DNA of 64,000 nt from Verrucosispora sp. NA02020 (GTDB lineage: Bacteria; Actinomycetota; Actinomycetes; Mycobacteriales; Micromonosporaceae): NCBI RefSeq assembly GCF_013364215.1, contig NZ_CP054923.1, positions 3,348,001 through 3,412,000 on the forward strand. The letters are read 5' to 3'. The notes beneath the pieces are model-generated. The model had not been told where the DNA came from and ran no database searches. It was given only the letters and a program-made list of their open reading frames with translations. Position 1 is the first letter of the stretch. Each line of letters starts with the position of its first letter. Both the position numbers and the translations under genes were made by a program. Below, piece after piece: positions 1 to 9,109 of the stretch.

Positions 1-1
1 G

Positions 2-466
2 GCCGCCCACGTCATCGGGCTGATGTCGGACGTCGGGCACTGGAAGGACTTCAACGAGTTCCTGACGCCGGAGAAGCTCGGCGTGATGAACGCCCCGGTG
101 GTCACCGAGGGCACCACCCCGAGCCTGCCCTTCGACGGTGGGATCGGCTACGGCGTGGCCAAGTGGACCAAGGACCCGAAGGTCGCCGCCGACCTGGTCC
201 GCTCGCTCACCTCGACCGAGGCGCTCAACGCCTTCTACGCGGACGCGGGCGCGATCGCCGCCGACACCACGATCGACGTGTCGCAGGGCGGCCCGGCGGT
301 GGCCGGCATCGTGGCCGAGACCGCGGACGGCAAGCCGGCCCTGCACGTGGCGCTCTCCTCCAAGACCCTGGACCTGATGGGCCGACTGTCCCAGCAACTG
401 CTCAGCGGCTCGGCCGGCGTCGACGAGGTGGTGCGGCAACTGGCCGCCTCCGACCAGGCGGGCTGA
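2..466 (+). CDS. Sugar ABC transporter substrate-binding protein, C-terminal part (5' end outside window)
   Basis: The frame is open from the first complete codon at position 2, so only the last 154 residues are present and the lipoprotein signal is missing. Their composition and their place directly before two MalF/MalG-type permeases fit the C-terminal lobe of an extracellular solute-binding protein (family 1) that delivers a sugar or sugar derivative. The stop is 4 bases before the next start, which indicates one operon. The ligand cannot be read from this fragment. The enolase-superfamily dehydratase at the end of the operon suggests a sugar acid or an oligosaccharide containing one. Confidence 0.8.
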   Translation, partial: AAHVIGLMSDVGHWKDFNEFLTPEKLGVMNAPVVTEGTTPSLPFDGGIGYGVAKWTKDPKVAADLVRSLTSTEALNAFYADAGAIAADTTIDVSQGGPAVAGIVAETADGKPALHVALSSKTLDLMGRLSQQLLSGSAGVDEVVRQLAASDQAG

Positions 467-470
467 GTTC

Positions 471-1436
471 GTGCCGATCGGGAACGCACAGTCGTCGGTC
501 CGTCCGGCTCCGGCCGGACGGACCGACGCGGCGACCGACCGTCGCCGGACCGGTGCGGCGCGGGCCGCCGGCCGCCTGCGCTCCGAGCGCCTCGCACCGT
601 ACGTCCTGGTCGCCCCCGCCGTGCTGATCATCGTGGTGCTGCGGCTGTATCCGCTGCTGCTCGGCGTCAACTTCTCGTTCACCGGGGACGGGGCCCGCGA
701 CGGCACGGCGGTGGGCGTCGACAACTACCGGGAACTGCTGGCCGACCCGCTGTTCCGGACCGCGCTGGGCAACGTCGGGTGGCTGGTGCTGCTGCTGCCG
801 GTGGCGGTGGCGATCCCCGGCCTGCTGGCGACCTTCATCTACCTCCGGGTCCCCGGGCACCGGCTCTACCGCAGCGTCTACTTCTTTCCGGCCGTGCTCT
901 CTCCGGTCATCGTCGGCGCGATCTTCAACCTGCTGCTCGCGGTGGACGGCCCGCTCAACTCCCTGCTCGGCCCGGCCGGTGTCGGCCCGATCGACTGGCT
1001 CGGCGACCCGGGCATCGCGATGTTCGTGGTGGTCGGCGTGCACGTCTGGGCCACCTTCGGGATGTCCCTGGTGGTCTTCCTCGCCGGCTTCGCGACCCTC
1101 GACGCCGCCCTGCTGGACGCCGCCCGGGTGGACGGGGCCTCACTGCCCCAGGTCATCCGGCACGTGATCGTCCCGGGGCTGTCCCGGACCATCCAGTTCG
1201 TCTTCGTCACCACGATGATCGGCATGTTGACCTCGATGTTCGGCCTGCTGTTCGTGATGACCAGCGGCGGCCCGGAGGGGTCCACCTACCTCCCGGAGTA
1301 CTACATCTGGATCCAGCAGGGCCAGATGAACCGTCCCGCCCTCGCCTCGGCCGCCTCGACGGTCCTCTTCGTGATCATGCTCGTGGTGGGGCTGGTGCAG
1401 ATCAAACTGCTCAGCCGGGCCGGAAGGGAGAACTGA
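471..1436 (+). CDS. Sugar ABC transporter permease (MalF/UgpA type)
   Basis: This 321-residue integral membrane protein starts at GTG 471. An Arg-rich N-terminus is followed by about six hydrophobic segments; the first is near residues 43-63 (APYVLVAPAVLIIVV). The cytoplasmic EAA-type loop is recognisable as DAALLDAARVDGASLPQVI, the site where such permeases dock on their ATPase. Its partner is the downstream permease, whose ATG overlaps this stop by one base (TGATG). No ATPase is encoded nearby, so a shared MsiK-type ATPase, usual for actinobacterial CUT1 importers, is inferred. Confidence 0.9.
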   Translation: MPIGNAQSSVRPAPAGRTDAATDRRRTGAARAAGRLRSERLAPYVLVAPAVLIIVVLRLYPLLLGVNFSFTGDGARDGTAVGVDNYRELLADPLFRTALGNVGWLVLLLPVAVAIPGLLATFIYLRVPGHRLYRSVYFFPAVLSPVIVGAIFNLLLAVDGPLNSLLGPAGVGPIDWLGDPGIAMFVVVGVHVWATFGMSLVVFLAGFATLDAALLDAARVDGASLPQVIRHVIVPGLSRTIQFVFVTTMIGMLTSMFGLLFVMTSGGPEGSTYLPEYYIWIQQGQMNRPALASAASTVLFVIMLVVGLVQIKLLSRAGREN

Positions 1437-2263
1437 TGTCACGCCTGCGGCCGGGGCGGTGGCTGATCGCCGTCCCGATGCTGGTGCTCGCCCTGGCGAC
1501 GATCTACCCCCTGCTCTTCACCGCGAACGTCGCGATGAAGACCCGGCGCGACTACATCCTCGACCGCTTCGCCCTGACCGACAAGCTGCGCTGGGACAAC
1601 ATCGAGACGGCGTGGAGCAGCGTCGGCATGAGCCGATACTTCGTCAACTCGGTGATCGTGGTGTCGTCGTCGGTGCTCCTGCTGTTGCTGCTCGGCTCGA
1701 TGGCCGGCTTCGCCCTCAGCCAGGTGCGCTTCCGCGGGTCGCGGGCGCTCTTCCTCGGCTGCCTCGCGGGTCTCTTCGTACCGTTCCAGGTGATCATGGT
1801 GCCGCTGGCCCGGATCATGGCGGACACGGCGCTCATCGACACGTACCCCGGGTTGATCCTCGTCTACGTCGCCCAGTTCCTGCCCTTCACCGTCTTCCTG
1901 ATGACCAGCTACTACCGGTCGATCCCGCCGGAGATCATCGATGCGGCCCGGATCGACGGCAACAGTCTCTACGGCGTGTACCGCCGGATCATGCTGCCGC
2001 TGGGCACCCCGGCGCTGCTCTCCGTCGGCATCCTCAACGCCCTGTTCTGCTGGAACGACGTCCTGATGTCGCTGGTCATGATGCCCTCGGCCGACCAGCG
2101 CACCCTGATGGTGGGCGTCACCTCGCTGCGCGGGCAGTACTCCGACGACATCCCGACCTTCGCCTCCGGCGTGCTGATCGCCGCGCTCCCCGTCCTGCTG
2201 GTCTACCTCTTCCTCCAGCGCCAGATCGCCGACGGCGTCGCCGCCGGCTCCACGAAGGGCTGA
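1436..2263 (+). CDS. Sugar ABC transporter permease (MalG/UgpE type)
   Basis: This is the second half of the permease heterodimer, 275 residues starting MSRLRPGRW. The ATG overlaps the preceding stop, implying translational coupling. A membrane segment occupies about residues 10-30, and the EAA-loop motif is IIDAARIDGNSLYGVYRRIM, followed by the conserved Leu-Pro. The protein ends one base before the dehydratase start, so transporter and enzyme are co-transcribed. Length and topology match CarB/MalG family proteins. The substrate is unknown. Confidence 0.9.
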   Translation: MSRLRPGRWLIAVPMLVLALATIYPLLFTANVAMKTRRDYILDRFALTDKLRWDNIETAWSSVGMSRYFVNSVIVVSSSVLLLLLLGSMAGFALSQVRFRGSRALFLGCLAGLFVPFQVIMVPLARIMADTALIDTYPGLILVYVAQFLPFTVFLMTSYYRSIPPEIIDAARIDGNSLYGVYRRIMLPLGTPALLSVGILNALFCWNDVLMSLVMMPSADQRTLMVGVTSLRGQYSDDIPTFASGVLIAALPVLLVYLFLQRQIADGVAAGSTKG

Positions 2264-2264
2264 C

Positions 2265-3521
2265 ATGCGGATCACCGGATATCGGACGCTCAGCACGGTG
2301 CAGGAATGGGGACGCCCCGTCGGTGACGCCAACGGCGTCTTCGCCGACGGGGTGGTGCCGGTGTCGATCGTCGTCGTCGACACCGACGAGGGGATCTCCG
2401 GAGTCGGCCTCGGCCCGCACGTGGAGATCGATCGGATCTTCGCGGCCCTCGACGGCGAGGACCCGCGCGCCGTCACGACGCTCTACGACCGGATGCTGCG
2501 CCACAGCTTCAAGGCCGGACACGGGGGCTCCGTCTTCGGCACCATCGGCGCGCTCGACACCGCCCTCTGGGACATCAAGGCGCAGGCCGCCGGCCAGCCG
2601 CTCTGGCGACTGCTGGGCGGACGCGACCGGCGGGTGCCCGCGTACGCCTCCGGCCTGGACATCGGCCTGACCGACGACGAGCTGGTCGACACCTATCGCG
2701 CGTACGCCGCGCACGGCCTGCGCGCCGCCAAGCTCAAGGGCGGTCTGGACATCGCCCGCGACCGGCATCGCCTCGGCCTGGTCGAGGAGGTGCTGACCGA
2801 GGCCGGGCACGGACGCCGCCCCGGTCTGATGCTCGACGTCAACGAGGCGTGGACCCGCAAGCAGGCCGTCCGCCACGTCGGCGAACTCGAACGCACCCTC
2901 GATCTCATCTGGATCGAGGAGCCCGTCCGCCGTTGGGACGCCGAGGGCCTGGCCACGGTCGGCCGGGGCGTGCGCGCCTCCGTCGCCACCGGCGAGAACC
3001 TGACCGGGCTGGAGCAGTACCGCCCGCTGATCGCCGCCGGGGCGGTCGACATCGTCCAGACCGCCGCCGTCTGGGGAGTCACCCACTTCCTGCGCACGTC
3101 GGCCCTGGCGCACGCCCACGACCTGCCGGTCAGCCCGATCGGCAACAGTCCGGTCGGGCTGCTGCACGCGGCGACGTCGGTGCCCAACCACCTGACCAGC
3201 GAGTTGCAGAACCTGCGTCCACCGGCCGGCGTCACGCTCGACCTGCACGTCGAGGACGGTGCCTTCGTCCTCGGCGACGCACCGGGCCTCGGCGTCCGCG
3301 TCGACGAGGGGGCGATCAGCGCCTCCGTCCTCCGTCCGGCGGCCCGCGGCACCGAGGGGCCCGACGTCCGGCCCGTGTCGGCGGGACGGCGGCTGCTGCC
3401 GGAGTACGGCGCTCCGGCACCGGCCCGGACGGCGTACCTGCCGACCGGCGCGACGGTCGGCGGCGTGAACGGCCACGGCGGGCGGGCCGGCGCGCCGCTG
3501 GCCGAGTCCGACGGCCACTGA
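2265..3521 (+). CDS. Mandelate racemase/muconate lactonizing enzyme family dehydratase (enolase superfamily)
   Basis: This 418-residue protein has the enolase-superfamily layout: an N-terminal capping domain followed by a modified TIM barrel. The Lys-x-Lys base motif is seen in AAKLKGGLD. Candidate Mg2+ ligands lie in MLDVNEAW, WIEEPV and ATGENLTG. Such enzymes abstract the proton alpha to a carboxylate, most often dehydrating aldonates or uronates. It is the last gene of the importer operon and probably acts on the imported substrate. The final 60 or so residues are a Gly/Ala/Pro-rich tail beyond the usual end of the fold. The exact substrate cannot be assigned. Confidence 0.85.
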   Translation: MRITGYRTLSTVQEWGRPVGDANGVFADGVVPVSIVVVDTDEGISGVGLGPHVEIDRIFAALDGEDPRAVTTLYDRMLRHSFKAGHGGSVFGTIGALDTALWDIKAQAAGQPLWRLLGGRDRRVPAYASGLDIGLTDDELVDTYRAYAAHGLRAAKLKGGLDIARDRHRLGLVEEVLTEAGHGRRPGLMLDVNEAWTRKQAVRHVGELERTLDLIWIEEPVRRWDAEGLATVGRGVRASVATGENLTGLEQYRPLIAAGAVDIVQTAAVWGVTHFLRTSALAHAHDLPVSPIGNSPVGLLHAATSVPNHLTSELQNLRPPAGVTLDLHVEDGAFVLGDAPGLGVRVDEGAISASVLRPAARGTEGPDVRPVSAGRRLLPEYGAPAPARTAYLPTGATVGGVNGHGGRAGAPLAESDGH

Positions 3522-3546
3522 ACCGACCGGGTCCGCGCACGGCGAT

Positions 3547-3581
3547 CGGGACCGGCTTCCGTGGTGCGGAGGCCGGTCCCG
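3547..3581. terminator. Bidirectional terminator hairpin between convergent genes
   Basis: A 15-bp stem (3547-3561 with 3567-3581, one G-U pair) closes a 5-base loop between two converging genes. There is no clear T-tract, as is common in high-GC actinobacteria. Confidence 0.6.
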
Positions 3582-3614
3582 ACCGCTGTCATCGGCGGGT
3601 CAGCGTCGCGGTCG

Positions 3615-6600
3615 TCAGGCCGCGCCGAACCGCCACTGCTGGTTGGTGCCGCCGTGGCAGGTCCACTGCACCAGCCGGGCGCCGTCGGTGGTGGCCGCGC
3701 CGTTGACGTCCAGGCAGAGGCCGCTCAGCACGCTCCGGACCGTGTAGACACCACTGGTGCCGGTCGCCGTGACGGTGAACTTCTGCTGGTTGCCGGTGCC
3801 GCAGGTGGCCTGCTGGAGGAAGGCACCCGCGCTGGTGGACGAGCCGACGATCTCCGCGCACTTGCCGCTGTGCACCGCCTTGAGGGTGACGGCACCGCTG
3901 CCGGCGTCGACCGCCTGCCACTTCTGGTTGTTCCCACCGCTGGCGGCCCACTGGTGGATCTGGGCGCCGTCGGCGGTGGAGACCCCGTTGACGTCCATCA
4001 CCTTGCCGCTGTGCTGCGCGGTGAGGGTCCAGGTCCGCCCGGCCACCCCACCGGTGCCACCGACACCGACCCCCGCACCGCCGAAGGTGTGCGAGTCGAG
4101 GTCGAACCAGTTGTTACCGCTGCCCTTGAAGACCAGGTACAGGGTGTGCGTACCGGCCAGGGCGGTGACGTTCACCGGTGGCGTCGACTGGTAGTTGTCC
4201 CAGCCGCCGGTGGCCGGCACCGGCGTGGTGGCCAGCAGCGTGCCGGTGGGGGAGCCGGCCCGCAGCTCGATCGTGCCGCCGCCGGACGGTGACGACAGCC
4301 GGTAGCTGACCGTGCTGATGCCGGAGAGGCTCATCGGGGTGAAGGCCACCCAGTCGTTGTTGGAGATGTCGCCGATCCGCTTGCCGCTCTCCGCACCGGC
4401 CTGGTCGACCACCCGGGTGCCGGACTGGCTGCTGTAGTACTCGGCCTGCTTGTGCTTGGGCTGGAGGATCACCTGGGCGTGCCCGGTCAGCGGTGCGGCC
4501 CCGCCCGCCCCGCCGTTGTCGGTGTAGCGCGCGTTGAGCACATAGAACAGGTTCGCGCCGTCCGGATGCCCGCCGAGCAGGTCGGTGGGGATGGTGCCGG
4601 AGCAGCCGGGCAGGTCGGTGGTCTCGTGCGCGTGGTCGTCGTGCCCGAGCGCCGGGTTGAGGATCACCTTGGAGCAGTCGATCGCCGCCCCACCCGGGTC
4701 GGAGACGCTGATCTGGTAGGAGACCCGGTCACCGAAGGTGAGCATGCCGCCGTGCGCCGGGGTGGTGATGGTGACCACCGGAGCGGTGTTGCCGACGGTG
4801 ATCGCCACGTTGGCGAAGCCGGTCTTGCCGGTGCTGTCGGTGACCTTGAGCTGGGCGGTGTAGTTGCCGTTGGCGGTGTAGACGTGCGACGGGTTGGCCG
4901 CCGTCGACGTGGTGCCGTCACCGAAGGTCCACTGGTAGCTGATCGTGTCACCGGGGTCCGGGTCCGCCGACCCGGCGCTGGAGAACTGCACGGTCAGCGG
5001 GGCGTTGCCGCTGGTGGGCGTACCGGTGGCCTTGGCGATCGGGGACCGTCCACCCTGGACGTAGTCGATCCGGTAGAGACCCGAGTCGCTGTTGCCGCCG
5101 CCGAAGTTGGTGCCCCACTCCAGCAGGTAGAGCGATCCGTCCGGGCCGAACTCCATGTCCATCGGCTTGTTGAACCGGGTGGTGGGCAGGAACGCGTTGG
5201 TCCGGGTGACCGCCGTCGCCGAGTCGAAGTGCACCTCCTTGAGGTAGCTGCGCGACCACTCGTAGAAGAAGTGGACCCCGTCGTAGTACGGCGGGAACTT
5301 CGTCTGCGACGGGTTCGCCGCGTTGTAGCGGTAGACCGGGCCGCCCATCGGCCCCGAGCCGCCGGAGCCCAGCTCCGGGAAGGTGGTCGAGGTGCCGTAG
5401 CCGTACCACATGTTCGGCGCGACCACCGGGCGCAGGCTGGTCAAACCGGTGTTGTTGGGGGAGTTGTTGACCGGGGAGGAGCAGTTGAACTTGGCTCCGA
5501 CCGCACCGGTGTCCGGGTTGTACGGCGCGTACGGCTGGTTGTCGCCGTGGCAGAAGGGCCAGCCGTAGTTGCCCGGTGCCTTGATCACGTTCAGCTCGAC
5601 GAGACCCTCGGGGCCACGGTTGGTGGTCGGCGGGTTCCGGTCGGGTCCGTAGTCGGCCAGGTAGACCCAGCCGTTGGCCGGGTCGATGGAGAAGCGGAAC
5701 GGGTTGCGGAAGCCCATCGCGTAGACCTCGGGCCGGGTCTGCGCGGTGCCCTGCGGATACAGGTTGCCCGACGGGATGGTGTAGCCGCCGCTCGCCGAGG
5801 GCCGGATGCGCAGCAGCTTGCCCCGCAGGTCGTTGGTGTTGCCGGCGGTGCGGGCCGCGTCGAGCATGTGCTTGCCCGAGCGCCAGTCCAGCGGCGCGTA
5901 GCCCTGCCAGTTAGGGTCGAGGTTGGGCGCGACGTCGTCACCGGTGCCGATGTAGAGGTTGCCGTCCGGCCCGAAGTCCATGTACCCGCCGGTGTGGCCG
6001 GGCTCCGGGTACGTCCGGTCGCGGTACGCCGGGATGTCGATGACGGTGACCCCGCTGGACATGTTCAACGTGTCACCGCTCAGCGTGTAGCGGGAGACCC
6101 GGTTGATGTCCGTGGAGCTGCTGGCGGGCGAGTGGTACAGGTAGACGTACCCGTTGGTGGCGAAGTTCGGGTCCAGGGCCAGCCCGGTGAGGCCGTCCTC
6201 ACCGCCGGTGTAGACGCTGAGCGTGCCGGCGGTGACGGTGCTGCTCGTACTCGGCTTGAAGATCTTGATCTGGCCGCCGCGTTGGACGTAGATCACCCGA
6301 CCGTCGGGGGTCACGGCCAGGGCCATCGGGTCGACGGTGTTGGTGTCCAGCGAGCGCTTCTCGAAGTTGCCCCAGACCGTGCCGCCGCAGTCGCCGGGCT
6401 CGTTGCCGGCGGCCCACTTCACCCCGCCGAGCACATGGTTGCGGAAGTGGGTCTCGCTGTAGGACTCGATGGCGTGGCCCATCGCGGTGGCCCAGACCCG
6501 ACCGCCGCCGACGGCACGGCACCAGGAGATCGGGTGGTCCGGACCCATCGCCCGGGAACCGGGGTTGTACGTCCGTTCGTCGGCCGTGACCAGCACGTGC

Positions 6601-7160
6601 ACGTCACCGCGCGGGTTCTTGTCGAAGTTGTACCACTCCTCGCTGCGGTTCCAGCGGTCCGGCAGGGTGGCCGTGGAGGGGTGCTTCTTGTCGGCCACGA
6701 TGGCGGTGCCGGGCAGCACGCCGGGGGAGTGTTCCGGCATGTGCGCGCCGCCGTTGACGGTCTGGTCCCACCACGGGTACTCACCCTCGATGCCCATGTC
6801 CGTGGCGTTGTGGACCGCGACGATCCCCTTGCCGGAGGCGAGGAAACCCTCCACCGCCTGACGCTGGGCGGCCGAGGTCCAGACCATGCCGGAGGTCTGG
6901 AACATCACGAGGACGTCGAAGGTGGCGAGGTTGGCCGGGGTGAAGACGGCCGAGTCCTCGCTGTGCACCACCTCGAAGTTGTTGGCCGCCGCCTGCTGCT
7001 GGAACATCGTGACGCCGGCCGGGATGGAGTCGTGCCGGTAACCGGCGGTCTTGGTGAACACCAGGGCCCGGAAGGCGGGAGCCGCCGCCGCCGGGTTCAC
7101 GACCGCGAAGGTCAGTAACAGACCCGCGATCACTCCGATGATGGATGTCGTGCGACGCAT
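3615..7160 (-). CDS. Secreted multidomain ThuA / glucose-sorbosone dehydrogenase-like / PKD / CBM6 / ricin-B protein
   Basis: The ATG at 7160 is preceded by AGGAG at good spacing and followed by a Sec signal (MRRTTSIIGVIAGLLL, ending AAAA), giving 1181 residues. Domains in order: ThuA-like trehalose-utilization domain (about 28-250, starting FRALVFTKTAGYRHDS); a six-bladed propeller resembling PQQ-dependent sugar dehydrogenases (about 260-650, with GEDGLTGLALDPNF and YAMGFRNPFR); a PKD domain (about 665-745, YQWTFGDGTT); a beta-sandwich; a CBM6-like domain (about 890-1020); and a ricin-type lectin (about 1040-1181, ending CHGGTNQQW). It probably acts on extracellular polysaccharide or sugar. 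It is transcribed divergently from the ribose-type importer. Starting further upstream would put non-signal sequence in front of the signal peptide. Confidence 0.88.
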   Translation of the reverse strand: MRRTTSIIGVIAGLLLTFAVVNPAAAAPAFRALVFTKTAGYRHDSIPAGVTMFQQQAAANNFEVVHSEDSAVFTPANLATFDVLVMFQTSGMVWTSAAQRQAVEGFLASGKGIVAVHNATDMGIEGEYPWWDQTVNGGAHMPEHSPGVLPGTAIVADKKHPSTATLPDRWNRSEEWYNFDKNPRGDVHVLVTADERTYNPGSRAMGPDHPISWCRAVGGGRVWATAMGHAIESYSETHFRNHVLGGVKWAAGNEPGDCGGTVWGNFEKRSLDTNTVDPMALAVTPDGRVIYVQRGGQIKIFKPSTSSTVTAGTLSVYTGGEDGLTGLALDPNFATNGYVYLYHSPASSSTDINRVSRYTLSGDTLNMSSGVTVIDIPAYRDRTYPEPGHTGGYMDFGPDGNLYIGTGDDVAPNLDPNWQGYAPLDWRSGKHMLDAARTAGNTNDLRGKLLRIRPSASGGYTIPSGNLYPQGTAQTRPEVYAMGFRNPFRFSIDPANGWVYLADYGPDRNPPTTNRGPEGLVELNVIKAPGNYGWPFCHGDNQPYAPYNPDTGAVGAKFNCSSPVNNSPNNTGLTSLRPVVAPNMWYGYGTSTTFPELGSGGSGPMGGPVYRYNAANPSQTKFPPYYDGVHFFYEWSRSYLKEVHFDSATAVTRTNAFLPTTRFNKPMDMEFGPDGSLYLLEWGTNFGGGNSDSGLYRIDYVQGGRSPIAKATGTPTSGNAPLTVQFSSAGSADPDPGDTISYQWTFGDGTTSTAANPSHVYTANGNYTAQLKVTDSTGKTGFANVAITVGNTAPVVTITTPAHGGMLTFGDRVSYQISVSDPGGAAIDCSKVILNPALGHDDHAHETTDLPGCSGTIPTDLLGGHPDGANLFYVLNARYTDNGGAGGAAPLTGHAQVILQPKHKQAEYYSSQSGTRVVDQAGAESGKRIGDISNNDWVAFTPMSLSGISTVSYRLSSPSGGGTIELRAGSPTGTLLATTPVPATGGWDNYQSTPPVNVTALAGTHTLYLVFKGSGNNWFDLDSHTFGGAGVGVGGTGGVAGRTWTLTAQHSGKVMDVNGVSTADGAQIHQWAASGGNNQKWQAVDAGSGAVTLKAVHSGKCAEIVGSSTSAGAFLQQATCGTGNQQKFTVTATGTSGVYTVRSVLSGLCLDVNGAATTDGARLVQWTCHGGTNQQWRFGAA

Positions 7161-7597
7161 GGCGTCTCCTCGTGGGACGGGCGGGGGGATACGGGTGGCG
7201 CGCCAACGCTTCCGGTGGTGACTCACCGTCATGTCGGACTGAGGTGCCGTCGGGTGGGGGTGGGAAGCCGGAGCGCACCATGCATCGATGTCGTCGGATG
7301 TTAACGACGCCATGGATGGTGTCTCCGTGCCGGTGCTGGCTCTCGCGCAGGTGTGTTTTTCCCGGTCCGCGCCGGTGGGACGGTGCCCGAAAGTCCCTGG
7401 CGGACGGGGGATTGCGAACTCATACCCGAACATCTATCTTCATACGTGTGATGTTTCGGTTGTGTCAAGCGAAAGTTTGCGCACGACAACACGAAGTGCC
7501 GCACCTGGATGACAAAACAGTATGACCGTCCACGCTGGAGGATCTCCGGCGTCGGACGGCACCCGATCTTGGCTACTATCCGTGAGGATCTTCGACG
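7161..7597. other. Divergent intergenic regulatory region
   Basis: This 437-bp region holds the promoters of the secreted multidomain protein (left) and the ribose-type importer (right). It contains an imperfect inverted repeat, CCGAACATC (7426-7434) with GATGTTTCGG (7450-7459), and an imperfect palindrome GCGAAAGTTTGCGC (7469-7482). These resemble binding sites of LacI- or ROK-type sugar regulators, but no such regulator is encoded in the window. I see no convincing gene here. Confidence 0.4.
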
Positions 7598-9109
7598 ATG
7601 TCAGACCGGCGTCCGGTGCCCCTGCTCGCGCTGCGGGGAATCAGCAAGTCCTTCCTCGGCGTCCGCGTCCTCGACGGGGTGGGTCTCGACGTCGCCGCGG
7701 GTGAGGTGCACGCCGTCGTCGGCGAGAACGGTGCCGGCAAGTCCACCCTCATGAAGATCGTCTCCGGCGGGTACGCCCCCGACGAGGGCACCGTCGAACT
7801 CGACGGCGAGCCGCGCGCCTTCGGCGGCCCCCGCGACGCCCAGCGGGCCGGCATCGGCATCATCCACCAGGAGTTCAACCTGCTGCCGGAACGCACCGTC
7901 GCGGAGAACGTGTTCCTGGGCCACGAGCCGACGCGCCGTGGCCTGGTCGACCGCCGCCGGATGCGCGAACGCACCCGGCAACTCCTGGCCTCGGTCGGGG
8001 AGACGGCCCTACCGGCCGACGCGCCGGTGGGGCGGCTCAGCGTCGCGCAGCAGCAGGTCGTGGAGATCGCCAAGGCGCTCGCCCTGGACGCCCGGCTGAT
8101 CATCATGGACGAGCCCACCGCCGCGCTGGCCGACCACGAGGTGACCCTGCTCTACGCCCTGGTGCGCCGGCTCCAGGAACAGGGCATCGGCATCCTCTAT
8201 GTCTCGCACCGGCTCGCCGAGGTCTTCGACCTCTCCGACCGGATCACCGTCCTCAAGGACGGCCGCCGGGTGACCACCACGGACACCGCCGACACCGGCG
8301 CCGACGACCTCGTCCGGCACATGGTCGGCCGCGAGCTGTCGCACTACTACCCGCCGCGCGCCGCCCCGGCCGACGTCGGCGCGGTCCGGCTCACCGTGCG
8401 GCGCGGCGGGAACCGCAGACTGCGCGACATCGACCTCGACCTGCGCGCGGGCGAGGTGCTCGGCGTCGGCGGGCTCCAGGGCTCCGGCCGCTCCGCCCTG
8501 GCCCGAGCCCTGTTCGGGGCCGCCCCGTTCACCACCGGCGAGGTCGGCCTCGACGGCCGACCGGTCCGGTTGCGCTCCCCGCGTGCGGCGATGCGGGCCG
8601 GGATCGCCTACGTCACCGAGGACCGCAAGGGCGAGGGCACGATCGGCCGCCAGTCGGTGCTCGACAACGCGTTGCTGGCCGGCCGCGCCGCCTTCCCGAT
8701 CCGCTCCGGCCGGGCCGCGCGCACCGCCCGGATCCGGGAACTGCTCGCCGCCGTCGAGGTCCGCGCCGCCGGTGACCACCAGGAGATCCGCTTCCTCTCC
8801 GGCGGCAACCAGCAGAAGGTCGTACTGGCACGGTGGCTCGCCCTGCACCCCCGGGTCCTGCTCTTCGACGAACCCACCCGAGGCATCGACGTGGGCGCGA
8901 AGTCGGCGATCCACGACCTGGTCCGCCGCCTCGCCGCAGAGGGCGCCGCCGTGCTGATGATCTCGTCCGACCTGCCCGAACTGCTCGGCATGAGCGACCG
9001 GATCGTGGTCATGCGCGACGGCCGGATCGTGGGCGAACTGCCCGCCGGCAGCCGCGAGGAGGACGTGGTCGGGCTCGCCCTCGGCACGGTACGGGAGACC
9101 GCCGCGTGA
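7598..9109 (+). CDS. Ribose/xylose-type sugar ABC transporter ATP-binding protein, duplicated ATPase
   Basis: This 503-residue protein carries two fused ABC cassettes, as in RbsA, XylG and AraG (usual length about 500). The first has a perfect Walker A (GENGAGKST), a signature region LSVAQQQVVEIAKAL and Walker B LIIMDEPTAAL. The second has the degenerate Walker A typical of the family (GGLQGSGRSALA), signature LSGGNQQKVVLARWL and Walker B VLLFDEPTRGID. It energises uptake through the two permeases that follow; the first begins inside this stop codon (GTGA overlap). GAGGA 9 bases before the ATG supports the start. Confidence 0.95.
   Translation: MSDRRPVPLLALRGISKSFLGVRVLDGVGLDVAAGEVHAVVGENGAGKSTLMKIVSGGYAPDEGTVELDGEPRAFGGPRDAQRAGIGIIHQEFNLLPERTVAENVFLGHEPTRRGLVDRRRMRERTRQLLASVGETALPADAPVGRLSVAQQQVVEIAKALALDARLIIMDEPTAALADHEVTLLYALVRRLQEQGIGILYVSHRLAEVFDLSDRITVLKDGRRVTTTDTADTGADDLVRHMVGRELSHYYPPRAAPADVGAVRLTVRRGGNRRLRDIDLDLRAGEVLGVGGLQGSGRSALARALFGAAPFTTGEVGLDGRPVRLRSPRAAMRAGIAYVTEDRKGEGTIGRQSVLDNALLAGRAAFPIRSGRAARTARIRELLAAVEVRAAGDHQEIRFLSGGNQQKVVLARWLALHPRVLLFDEPTRGIDVGAKSAIHDLVRRLAAEGAAVLMISSDLPELLGMSDRIVVMRDGRIVGELPAGSREEDVVGLALGTVRETAA

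Noticed and set aside
4452..7118. An 888-codon open frame on the plus strand
   Set aside because: It lies wholly opposite the secreted multidomain gene and has the Arg/Val/Gly-rich, motif-free composition of antisense frames in GC-rich DNA.
7161..7433. A longer N-terminus for the ThuA/dehydrogenase-like protein
   Set aside because: It would bury the signal peptide 91 residues inside; ATG 7160 has AGGAG at good spacing.
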